A stretch of 64,000 bases of DNA, taken from Pterois miles. Its lineage: Eukaryota > Chordata > Actinopteri > Perciformes > Scorpaenidae. Both the position numbers and the translations under genes were made by a program. The stretch is from contig CAMQGK010000637.1 in assembly GCA_947000775.1 (NCBI GenBank), positions 24,296,001 through 24,360,000 on the forward strand. The letters run 5' to 3'. The notes beneath the pieces are model-generated. The model was not told the DNA's origin. It did not search any database and saw only the letters and a program-made list of their open reading frames with translations. This document shows, in pieces, positions 38,604-48,100 of this stretch; within the stretch, counting starts at the first letter, position 1; every line of letters starts with the position of its first letter.

Positions 38604-40189
38604 AAGCCTATATACAGAGCAATCAGATTAAAACAATAGGTTGATTTATATACACTGGTGTATTTCCATAAGCATAATTCTTATTCATTCAGATTTTCTG
38701 AGAAGGCTAATGTATGCTTGTTATTATCTCTTTTTTTCATGCCACTTTCTTTTACTTTTACTAAATTTCACAGGGAAATACTTAACATTTTAGGCCACTT
38801 CACTTATCTGACGCTGGATGACTTAAGAATGTGTACATTGGTGCGCTGTTTAGCTCAGTCGGTAGAGCAGGCACCCCATATACCCAGGATCAAATCCTGC
38901 CTAGAGCCCCTAGCTGTGTATCATCCCTTCTGTCTCCCCGTTTCACCACCGTCCTATCAATAAAGTTGAAAAACCAAAAAAGAAAACCAAAGAACACAAA
39001 AAAAATTGTGTACACAGAACAAATGAAGAGTCTAAAAAACATGATTTCTGTTATGAATTAAACATCCCAACTGTTTTTATAAGGGCTGCAGAAAAAAATA
39101 GCTGACCAACAGAAAATTTATTGGAAACTACTTTGATTGTTTAAACCATTTAATGATTGAGATAATGCTGGTAATGTTAAGGTCTGGACTGTTGTTTTGG
39201 CTAAAACTGTTTTTGTCATTATGAGGGTGTCACTTTGGGCTCTGTGTAATTGCATTTATTACTATTTTTAGAATTTTTACAAACCAAACATTCACTGAAT
39301 TTATTACCAGAGACAATAATCAGCATTATAAACACATAAAATGTATCATATTTAAATTTACTTTACAGATGATCATTGGTTGCAGTCTTAAAAATAGCTC
39401 AACATGGGCTACACTTCAAACAACTAACGTTACAACAGTCAAATCCTGCTTTTACATTACTGCATGTGTAACAATAATGTAATGATATAACCAGGTATAA
39501 CGGCCACAGGGGATACGTTTCGGCATTGAGTAACATTACTTTCACTTAGTATAGGCTTGTTTTTCCTGGTTAAACTGAACGCCAGGCCTTTAATTTTACT
39601 AGAATGTGGAACTTTTACTTCAGTAGGGATCCAAATATTTAACATCACTGTTTACAAAAAATACAGAGGCAATAACAGTTAACGTGACACAAATAGCTAA
39701 ACATTTCACTGCACACATGTGTAACGTGTGGTCGAGCGGTGTTGTTAAAATGAAGCTATTGCTAAGTGGGTTAGCCAAATGAGACCCGCATTAGCATTTC
39801 AACAATAATAAATAGTGATTAACTAATTAGTTACTAAACAAAACACGTGCTTGAATTTTAATTTGACCACGTCTGGTGGCGAAGTTGGATATATATCCAC
39901 ACATAAAGAGGTATATCTTGCACGTTGCACGACGATAGCTAACTAGCAAGCTCAAAAAGCTAGCAACCTGCGCCATTATCTAAGTCGTCCGCGTTGCGTC
40001 GCAGCACGGCCTGCTGCTTTTTGCGTTTTAAAACAACAACTGAATTCAATGGAATGTGCTCCAGACACTGCACATTTACTAAATAATTTCTTGACACCTA
40101 ATATTGTCAAAAGCAGTGAGAAATAGAATCTATTTAGTGATTTTTTTTGCAAGTAATTTACCTTCGTGGGTTTTGGCGATCTTCGCCAT
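23276..40189 (-). CDS. sf3b1: sf3b1, splicing factor 3B subunit 1 (complete)
   Basis: Twenty-four coding exons: 40162-40189, 37937-38109, 37504-37605, 37184-37298, 34783-34862, 34127-34330, 33428-33902, 32363-32484, 32059-32256, 31839-31940, 30378-30557, 30208-30294, 29707-29977, 28596-28741, 28307-28453, 27879-28004, 26140-26361, 25868-26050, 25666-25777, 25432-25552, 25208-25339, 24361-24633, 23990-24206, 23276-23434. The phases join to 1324 residues plus stop, from [14 protein letters not shown] to YELDYVL. SF3B1 is the largest SF3b subunit of the U2 snRNP in the nucleus. It grips the branch-point helix with its HEAT solenoid and binds U2AF-homology proteins through tryptophan motifs in its N-terminus. 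The human protein has 1304 residues; the extra 20 lie N-terminal of the HEAT domain. Introns host H/ACA-like RNAs and several transposons. Confidence 0.97.
27302..27446 (-). ncRNA. H/ACA snoRNA-like RNA, copy 1, in sf3b1 intron 16
   Basis: This is a sequence relative of the RNA in intron 15, in the same host-sense orientation. The basal 5' stem is gcgaac/gttcgc: relative to the other copy (gcgac/gtcgc) both strands differ yet pairing is kept. The inner stems cctg/cagg and aacca/tggtt are present. AGATTA fits the H box. The 3' hairpin has accaac/gttggt at the base, agcaga/tctgtt above it, and ACA at 27305-27307. The predicted length is 145 nt. No UGAG (CAB box) is seen in the terminal loops, so a nucleolar rather than Cajal-body location would be expected. 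Confidence 0.65.
28106..28248 (-). ncRNA. H/ACA snoRNA-like RNA, copy 2, in sf3b1 intron 15
   Basis: Read in the host-sense direction, it folds as two hairpins. The 5' hairpin has a basal stem gcgac/gtcgc, an inner stem cctg/cagg and an apical stem agcca/tggtt. An AGATGA sequence fits the H box ANANNA. The 3' hairpin has a basal stem accagc/gttggt and an upper stem tgagaa/ttctca plus cagag/ctctg. ACA lies at 28109-28111, three bases before the presumed 3' end. The length is about 143 nt, usual for H/ACA RNAs, which guide pseudouridylation with dyskerin. The end lies about 100 bases before exon 16. I could not assign the target or the named family. Confidence 0.65.
28596..28741 (-). other. sf3b1: sf3b1 exon 14: contains the K700-equivalent lysine
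   Basis: This exon encodes [16 protein letters not shown] through IRQHRGK. The lysine of QQKVRT is codon AAG at 28719-28721, equivalent to human K700 (residue 720 here), the most frequent SF3B1 mutation site in myelodysplasia. It is wild type. The donor (AAAG|gtaaga) and acceptor (gtcacag) are standard. Confidence 0.93.
29707..29977 (-). other. sf3b1: sf3b1 exon 13: HEAT repeats with cancer hot-spot residues
   Basis: This 271-base exon encodes [14 protein letters not shown] through LVEIIEH. It contains the residues that correspond to human E622, R625 and N626 (in DEYVRNTT; the R codon is AGA at 29909-29911) and H662 and K666 (in ARHTGIK; the K codon is AAG at 29786-29788). All are the wild-type residues. 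In this protein the numbers are 20 higher. In humans, changes at these sites alter branch-point choice. The exon ends with a single G that joins the next exon. Confidence 0.92.
30066..30186 (-). pseudogene. decayed H/ACA-like copy 3 in sf3b1 intron 12
   Basis: This is clearly homologous to the intron 15 and 16 copies (shared gcgaactattctc, cctgttcaaccag, attaacaccaac). It lacks about 14 bases that form the 3' strand of the 5' hairpin base, and its expected ACA is replaced by act. It is probably a dead duplicate, though a partial RNA cannot be excluded. Confidence 0.6.
32640..33345. mobile_element. palindromic non-autonomous element in sf3b1 intron 7
   Basis: The two halves are inverted copies. 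The block at 32673-32790 (agcaaagcaatgtactgctg...) reappears in reverse complement at 33090-33209, and 32880-32920 (tgactccattg, tttttacctcaca) in reverse at 32998-33046. The right end carries the sequence aacacccaaactaccctgttaa, whose inverse also marks copies in ankrd44 intron 1 (11485, 11965, 9205). It looks like a foldback-type MITE family. Pre-mRNA through this intron could form a long imperfect duplex. Confidence 0.7.
34863..37183 (-). other. sf3b1: sf3b1 intron 4, long and unusually free of recognisable repeats
   Basis: At 2.3 kb this is among the longest introns of the gene. Apart from a poly-A run at 35400-35417 I recognise no transposon in it, unlike its neighbours. Human SF3B1 is known to have a short isoform that diverges after exon 4, so regulatory sequence is plausible here. 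One candidate exon is described separately. Confidence 0.5.
35065..35227 (-). other. sf3b1: candidate poison/alternative exon in sf3b1 intron 4
   Basis: The minus strand has a pyrimidine-rich tract and tgactgcag acceptor ending at 35228, and a good donor (TAT|gtaagaaa) at 35064-35059. Spliced after exon 4 (which ends GAT G), it would read [11 protein letters not shown] and then TGA at 35193-35195. That would give a truncated protein of about 150 residues or a transcript subject to nonsense-mediated decay. An upstream AG inside the tract weakens the acceptor. This is a prediction from splice-site-like sequence only. Confidence 0.25.
38531..38600. repeat. (TA)n microsatellite, about 70 bp
   Basis: An essentially pure dinucleotide run inside sf3b1 intron 1. 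It is likely to be length-polymorphic. Confidence 0.95.
38841..39005 (+). mobile_element. tRNA-derived SINE
   Basis: The head resembles a tRNA gene: a box A-like tagctcagtcggtagagca at 38851-38869 and a box B-like ggatcaaatcc at 38887-38897. It is followed by an unrelated body (gtatcatcccttctgtctcc) and an A-rich tail after caataaag. Box B is mutated from the GGTTCGAATCC consensus. It lies in sf3b1 intron 1, antisense to the gene. Confidence 0.8.
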
Positions 40190-40520
40190 TTTGGTGGTGG
40201 TTGTTCGAGTCTGATACCGGAAATGTGTTATTCCGATTTCCGTTTCCTTCAGGCTGTCCTCAGATCGGTACACAAATGTTATCTCGGTTTTTATTTAATA
40301 AAAAGGCAAAAAGAGCAGATTAATCAAGAGCAAACGTAGAATATCTGTTGAGAAAGAAAATATCGATACTGCATTACCAGTAAAAGTCTCCCATTGACTA
40401 TGTAAGTAAAAGTATGTACATAGAAGAAGAAGCAGAAGAAGAAGAAGCAAAGAGACGAAACTGCAATGTGTTTTTTGTTTCACAACAGCTGCATCCGCCA
40501 TTTTGAACTGAAAACAATTA
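40190..40520 (-). promoter_or_regulatory. sf3b1: sf3b1 promoter region with YY1-like sites
   Basis: The sequence just upstream of the sf3b1 start (ATG at 40187-40189) lacks a TATA box. The start codon itself lies in ccaaaATGGCGaag on the minus strand, a match to the YY1-type AANATGGCG motif. A second match, caaaatggcgg, lies at 40495-40505. YY1 sites overlapping the start region are common in housekeeping genes. The transcription start cannot be fixed from sequence. Confidence 0.45.
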
Positions 40521-41529
40521 TTATGTTGATAATGTTTTACCGTTCAACACAGGACATTTCGGTAGAATATGACAATAGAATTGAAATAATTTTGTTTTAC
40601 TTAGGTGCGGCACTTTTTAGGTGGACCTTTTTACTGGCGTTGCTTTCAGTCCAAAATGGCAGAAGCTTTGCTTTGGTGCTGCTGTTGCAATGGAACAACT
40701 GACTTTCACTTCTTGGCAATATACCTTCTTTAGTAGAAGTACTCAATGCAAAAAAAAAAGTACCCCTGTGACCTATACTATTGAATATTATACCATTAGA
40801 TTAAGATTAATCTGCTTATTATTTTCTCCATCAATCGATTGATTGTTTGGTTTGTAAAAATTCTGTGAATAGTGAGAAATGTCATCACAATTATTAATTA
40901 TTGACACCTTCACTATGTATGTTTTGTTCAACCAACAGTCCAAACCTCATCATTATTAAAAATAAATTAAAGTATTTGTTAATTTAAAAACAAACAAACA
41001 CTTTATTCAAACATCAATCAATCAAGAATGCTCTTTCCAGCGTGTTACAACATTATGTTAAATTACTGTATTATTATTACTGGTGCATTAATATGTCAAT
41101 ACCAATGGTCTAGACTGAGCAAATTTTAATTTAGATTTATATACTGTTGACTAGTTTCATTTATAACAATGCATCACTTTTTATAAGAAGGTTATGTTTT
41201 GTATTTTGCAAATCATAATCTGTAAAGTAACTAGATGTCAGATAAATATAGGCAAGTGAATAGTACAATACTTTCCACTACAAAGTAGTGGAGTAGAAAT
41301 ATAAAAGGGGAAAGCAGAAGTACCTCATAGTTTTACATTCAGGTTATAGGTTTAGTTATAGGTTACTAGCTACTGCACACATCAGTGGAGGAATGTTATT
41401 ATGTATATTTATTAAAGTACTTACAAGTTTGAGGTAGACCTATTTATAGCTTTACTTGAGTATTGCTGTGATCACTGAATACTGATTGTAATGTATGATG
41501 TTCTATGATGTATTTTCTAATTTTTTTTT

Positions 41530-41652
41530 AAAAGCCTAACCAGGGACAAGGTCTGCAAATTAGCTGACTAAAGTCCTACATACATTGCACTTTAATTGAG
41601 TGTAACAACCCCCCCATGTCCTTGTCAAATAAATCATAAATAAAAATAAAAT
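41530..41652 (+). mobile_element. probable LINE 3' tail
   Basis: An ordered set of motifs typical of teleost non-LTR 3' ends: 'aaccagggacaaggtctgca', 'cattgcactttaa', 'atgtccttgtcaaataaat', then aaataaaaataaaa. It is 5'-truncated and non-coding. Confidence 0.5.
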
Positions 41653-41751
41653 TCTAATACGAATTGCATTAACCTAATAGACCCAAAATTGTAGCTGAAA
41701 AGATGGTGGACAATGTCTTTAAAATTGTCCACCAAAAAGTTAATAACTCTA

Positions 41752-41776
41752 GTGTGTGTGTGTGTGTGTGTGTGTG

Positions 41777-41836
<60 letters not shown>
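41752..41836. repeat. (GT)n microsatellite, about 85 bp
   Basis: A near-pure gt run with two single-base interruptions, located just upstream of the coq10b promoter. Open frames of repeated CV or HT residues across it are artefacts. Confidence 0.95.
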
Positions 41837-41865
41837 CGACAAGGTAAACATGAGCCAACAATCTC

Positions 41866-42105
41866 GTGACATTCCTGCGTGTGCGCGGTCGTGCACGCGC
41901 TATGCGTAAACGTCAGTCCTGTTGGTTGACGAACTACAGGACTGGCCAATGACAACGCTTGGTGGCATACGGGCCATCCAATGGTAGGCCGACAGTTGGA
42001 GAGTGCGTGACGTAATTGAGGGGGCGGGACTAAACGGGCGCTGCTTGACTGTTAACCAGCTGTTCACCAGGAGCCACTGAGAGACATTCGTCAAAGAAAG
42101 GGACG
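41866..42105 (+). promoter_or_regulatory. coq10b: coq10b promoter
   Basis: A GC-richer, TATA-less stretch directly before the coq10b start. Visible elements are an NRF1-like alternation (gtgcgcggtcgtgcacgcgc, 41881-41900), two CCAAT boxes (41946-41950, 41978-41982), a CRE/ATF-like tgacgtaa (42008-42015) and a GC box ggggcggga (42020-42028). NRF1, CCAAT and GC boxes are typical of nuclear genes for mitochondrial proteins. Confidence 0.65.
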
Positions 42106-45100
42106 ATGGCGAGAGGTGGTCGGAGCCTGAGACAAGTTGCTGAGTGCATCAGACATTTACCTTCAACAGCCAGCCGGGAAATACAGACTAGGAACAGCGT
42201 AAGGTAACGTATTTGATCTTTTAAATGTCAACTAAAACAGGAAAGTGAAAGGAGAGGACACACCTCACAATAACAATTAGCAAATCAGCTAACTAAAAGT
42301 AGTGTTAGCATTAAAGATGTTCAGTTAGAAGTTGATTTGTTGAGTGGAGGTACGTTAAACATATTACAGTTTAAGCTAACCACTTAATTATTCATGAACC
42401 AAGTTTGGTTTGTTAGCCTCATTAGAAAACGACGAAGCTAAAACATGCTAACTCGCAGCGCTGGAATCAAACTAAGTACATGACCCAGCTAGCTACTGTG
42501 AGGTTACCTAAGTGCACATTCCGTTTAATTCAATAGAAATCACCATGACAACAGCCTAACCAAGTTGCCCAGTACTCATTATTGTATGTACTGTAAGAAC
42601 ACGTACTATTATTACCAGATGAACTACTATATTGCATGTAAATGTGCTGCATTCAAAATTGTATAGATGCATTATCATCAAAATGTTCTTTATTGTAATT
42701 CACTTTTATATTGGTTATCCAATAGAAGTTACATTACATGCAAACAAAAGAGAAAACACTAATAACAATAAATCTAATAAGACCACAGGTAAAACACAAA
42801 TAAATTCACACACACACAATATTTCATTGTGATCAAGTATATTTATCGCTCCTATATCAAAATAATAGTATCAACCAGGACAATTACTGCTAAATATATA
42901 ACTGCCACTCACATTTCCAATAGATTTAGAGCAAAAATCCCATTACATTGCAATCAGTCACATCTAAATGAACCACGTTTGATCTATTAGCATCATAAGA
43001 AACCCACAAAGCTAAAACATGCTAAGTCAAAGTGGAGGAATGTGGCTAAGTACCTTTACTTAACCAGCTACTGTGAAGTCACTTAAGTACACATTCTTCT
43101 CACTTCAGTAGAAATCACAGTGACAACAGCCTAACTTCGGTGGGACCGCCTAGTATTCAGAAGTACACATAATACCCTATAAAATACTGAATTGCAAGTT
43201 AATGTGCTGCATTCAAAACTGTGCAGATGTATTATCATCAAAATGTTATTTTTTTGCTTTTCCAAAACAAGTTACATCACACAGAACAAACGCATCAAAA
43301 ACAAAAAAGAAAACACACACAGGGTACGCATTGGTATTATCTATTATATAGCTGCTACTCACATTTCAAATGGTAATGGAAATAATTACATTGCTACCAT
43401 TCACATCTAAATGAACCACTGGAAACTCACAAAGCTAAAACATGCCAATTTAAAGTGGTGAAATGTAGCGTTAGTATGTTAACATAATATTTTTATTTGG
43501 ATTGTATGCTAAATCTTTTCACATTTTCAATAGTAAGGACATTTAGGGCAACCATGCTAACATTCACATCTAAATAAGTACGACCATCTCATCAAAACGT
43601 TCTTTACCTTAACATATAAGCTTAGTTTTTTAGTTGTAGTTGTAGCTATTTTTGACTGCGTTACGAGCTGTTAAGTAGTTTAATCTATTGTAAGAAATTT
43701 TAAAATTATGAAGTTATCAGGAACTATACCTGTCTGATAAATGTAGTGGTGTATAAAATACAATATTTCCCTCTCAACTGTTGAGAAGTGAAAGTGTAAA
43801 GTAGCAGTGAATGGAAATACTAGGACACAGTAAAGTACAAGCAAATGTACTAGGTTATAATCCACTAACCCTCTTAACTTCGTCCAGGAGGGAGAAGTTA
43901 TAGGTAGAGCTATATGGCAGGATTTTTTTTAAACATGTAACAGCTGCTGAAACTGTGGTGTTTTGTAATATCTCTGGACATAACCTACATTTTTGTCTGG
44001 GGTTTGAAATCCTATAGGTTAAAGAGGTTCGTCTGAGGTCTGACAGGTTTTAGGTGACATAAGGCCACAGCAATTACTCTCTCAATGAGGAACTGAAATC
44101 CAAGTTAGCCTTTGGCATAATGTTCTGAAAGGTGGAAAGCTGCTTGGAAGTGTTTCTCAGAAAAGGTAGTCTGAATAAATAAAAAAAAGTCTCAATAATT
44201 TTATTTGGTAATTGTTTTCAACTGTTTTTTTTTTTTTTTTTTGCTTTTAGCATCTTGCAATATTCAGTGCAGACTTACCTTTTTGTCCCACACCTGCACC
44301 CTTTTTGAGTTTGATGTGCACCCTCTGCTCCCTCTTTGCTCTAAAGTCCCTATTTGTCAACCACAACGCGCCATATATCTGCACCTATACACATGGCAGT
44401 TTGAGGTCAGTGCCATGTGTCGGCTGTATCACGTTTCAGGTAGTAAGTAGTGAATGGGATCTCTTTAAGTGACCGGCGGGTCAGTAATGGGAGAGGAATT
44501 CGAAGCAGCAAATCATGAGAAGCACAGAATAGGTTTAATGTGATCTTGCCACATCACAAAATGTTGTGACTGGCATAGCGGCTGCCAGGGACATTGAGGA
44601 ACAGGGTGGCACAGCTGCCGTGGGTGACCGCCAGCTACAACGGTCGGACAAACCAGCTGACGTATCCCGCAGTGGTGATCAGTCAGTGACCCAGTTAGTT
44701 GAGTTATATGTTCACAGCTTCCACAGCCAGTTTTTTACCCATCTAGGATTAATAGAGTCCTCCTATTCATGGTGTCACAGAAGATCTGACTCAGGGCTTT
44801 TGCCATGACCCCACTGATCCCTACTAATCAGTACAGCAGTGCTGGAACCGGTTTGTAACGGTTTCACAGTATCATGGTCTATAGAATTACACTATTATTA
44901 GTAGTATTAGAAGTAATATTTTTACATACACACACACACAACATAAAGCATCAAATTAGTGAAACACTATGCATATGAAATAATAGGACACATACAATAT
45001 ACACATGTACACACCGAATACAAAAAAATAAAAAACAAAAAAGTAAATAAAGAATTAAAAACACAAAGCAGGAGTACACTTAAAGGTACAAGTACACTTA

Positions 45101-48100
45101 AAGGAATGAGATCAGGATTATAAAGCTGATAAAAAATAGAATGTGACTATAATCTGTTATATAACTAAAGCACGCAGCATAGTTTCCATGTCAGCAGCAC
45201 TATAGCCTGTTGAATTAACTAAAAAATAATGTCCTGTGATTATTAACAATTGCCTTTACATTTAACTCACACACTCACTTATGTCAGTTTTTTTCATACA
45301 TTAAATACAAAAATGTACACAATATGATAACCATCAACTGTGGAAAAAGGGGATCATAAGTACAAGTTATTATTTTGATGATTGATTAATGGTTTAGTTG
45401 ATTAAAATATGAAGAAAACAATGAGAATTGCAAATTACAAGTCCCCAAAGCCTAAGGTGGCTTTGCTTGATTAATGATAAATTGTCTAAATTGTGCTGAT
45501 TTAAACTCTATCAGTTGTCCAAACAGTTGATTTAAGCGCAGCAATTGTTGGGTATTAAACTATACTGTTCCTGGCTGGATATTGACTACAGTGCTCCAAA
45601 CTAGGAAGTTAGTAAAATAGTGAATTCCTAACCTAGTTCTGTCACTTTCCCCCCCAGGCTAAATACATATACTTTAAATGTAGACGAGGAGTCACTAAAC
45701 AAGGTTGAGCAAGCTCAGATGGTTTGACTGTGTTTGAGGTCTCCAAAGCTAAAGTTGGTGCCCTTGACTTTGTTCCATTTTGATTTACAGGCATCTGTGA
45801 GCCATTTTAATTTGAATGACAAATACTTGGCAAGTGTTGCAAGAGGGCTTTCCATGTGAAGTATTCTGTTCCCCAGCAGTAAAGGCTTATGTTGCAGCTT
45901 GTTGCATGTATTCTGGATTTACAGGTATTATAGGTGAATGAGCACCGGGCTTTTTATTGAGCATGAGAAATCAAATGCTTGGCGTTACAAAAAAAGGTTT
46001 AAGATTTATCTGAGCATAGAAAAAAAAATAGCAAGGCAATTTTCAGACAAACTGAACCAACTAATATTTGTAGAAACAACAGAACAGTCAGCGTGTTAGC
46101 TCTGCCCTGATTTGTGGTTCATGAGAGTGCTGATTCATATCACAATGACCCCACCTTGAGTTTTTTGACCCAGTTTGTGTGAATATTGTTTGTTTTGTTA
46201 TCAGATACCTTTCGTCATGTGGGATCCTGATGACTCGCGTACCTCCTCTGCTGGGTGCAGCCATGCCAGGGCGTGCCGTCGCGTTACCAGCTCGTAGCTT
46301 CTTCAACCTGACCGACTCCTTCTCCAAGAGGAAGGAGTACTCAGAGAGACGCATCATTGGGTGAGTCAATGCTTATGTGTTGTAGAAAATTAAACTTTTT
46401 ATCTGGATAGATAGATAAGAGAGTTATTATTATCATTTAACAGCTGTTTACTACTGACCATGTCTGGATGTGATGTGATTTCTATCTTTGTTGTATGAAC
46501 CGGCTCAGATTCAACCATTTGTAACCCTGTTTTCTTTACAAACAACATAAATAAATGAATCTAGGAATACATAACAGTCCCTGCATTCTCTTCGCTCTGA
46601 CTACCGTTGCCGTTACACTCTCCATCAGCATCACACCGGTTGCCGGTGGCATCCACGATACATCCAGGGCAACAGCACAGTGATGGCTACTGTGTTGTGG
46701 TGAAGAAGAATTGATTTCTGGTTAAACAAGTTGATTCTAATTCTCAGTTGATAAATTAAGGTATCGGATTGTTGCATAGACTGGAATACTCACTGATACC
46801 GAATTTTGGGCAGTATTGGATGCATTTCTTATACTGTTATTGGTATCAGAACAACTCCAGGAAGCTTCTCCTGGCGCAGACTAAGGTTAAAGAGGTGCTG
46901 TAGAATCCAGAATAGTTGGTCTTCAGGACCCTGGGGATAATGCTTTACAGGCCTGCAGCTTTGTCTTGGCTCCAGCTGTTGCTGTACCTGGCTGCTGGAT
47001 ACAAAGAGGCAGGTAGGGGAGGTGGAGTGATGCTAATTATTGTTTGCTGGCATGGGGGAGGTGTAGATGACATCCATGGTGGGGGATAATGAGACAATAG
47101 GGATGGAAAGGCACAGTGTGAGTCATTATCTGTGGTCACTGATGAGTTGTGAGGAGGAAGCTGAGGGGGCGGGGAGGGTGTAGGTTCAGTGTGGCTGGGG
47201 GAGGGGAAGGAGAGCGCTGTTAAGGCCCCAAGGGAGCATGTCCTCCAGCTTCTTCCTGTATGCCTCCTTGCTCGCCTTAGTTTCAGCTTCAGCTCCTTCT
47301 ACACACTCCTCGATCTCCATCCCCGTCTTCTTCCTGTTCAATAGCACCGTCAAGGTGATCCAGGGCTTATTGTAAGGGAGGCATCCCACAGCCCAGGTGG
47401 GTATGATGCTATTAGCGTGGAAGCTGATGTACTCTGTTATGCGGTCAGTCATCTCTATGGGGCTCCCAGAGTACAGAAACCATCTCACACCCCCGCAGAG
47501 TCTCATGCACATCCTGTGACCGCCTCCTCATAGTCCTTGTTGTCACAGGCTGCCCCTGAACAATAGGAGTGAAGGTGGGGGATGGGAAGAACCAGACTGT
47601 GATCTGATCTTACCAAGGCGGAGGGGGGCAGTGGAACATTTGTGTTTTCTTGTCTCTGGTGGGGCAGTTGACAAATTGCTGAAAAGTTGGGGGTGTTGCA
47701 GAGAAAGGAGCGTGATTGAAATCGCTATGATTTTTGATTGATTGATTTCATTGACAGAACTGGGAAACTGAGTTTCTCCACAAAGGTTCACAAAAAATAC
47801 TACTTTTAAATCTTGTGTTTACCAGAGATGTGCTCATAGGTTTCTTGGAAATAAGTCTTTCAGCATGAAAAAATATAAAAAAAACACTAGTTGACTAAAG
47901 AAATCTCAGCGATTAATCTGTTGTTTTATTTACTATCAACTAAAGAAATCTTAGTTGACTAATCTGTTTTATTCTTAATCGATTAAAAAAATCTTAGTCG
48001 ACTAAGGATAAAGCGACAGATTAGTCAACTAATCGACTTGGACATTTTTTAGGTTTAATTTGAGCTTAAAATGTCTTTTTAACATTAATAATGAAAATAA

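Larger units (their letters stand above)
40521..41865. other. intergenic region between divergent sf3b1 and coq10b
   Basis: AT-rich, with a fragment of an 'acttgagtaaaagta'-type repeat (41220-41460), a LINE-like tail (41530-41652: 'gcactttaattgagtgtaac', 'tccttgtcaaataaat', A-rich) and a GT microsatellite (41752-41836). No gene is seen. Confidence 0.6.

Noticed and set aside
38365..38604. Open frame starting in the TA repeat
   Set aside because: Repeated YI residues from the microsatellite; it lies in sf3b1 intron 1.
38841..38913. tRNA gene
   Set aside because: Box B is mutated, no cloverleaf 3' half forms, and a SINE body with an A-rich tail follows.
41634..41955. Open frames over the GT/CA microsatellite
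   Set aside because: They are dinucleotide repeat translations only.
44560..44800. CpG-richer open stretch of 80 codons in coq10b intron 1
   Set aside because: No recognisable domain, no splice context and no similarity to the host gene. It may be an unclassified repeat.
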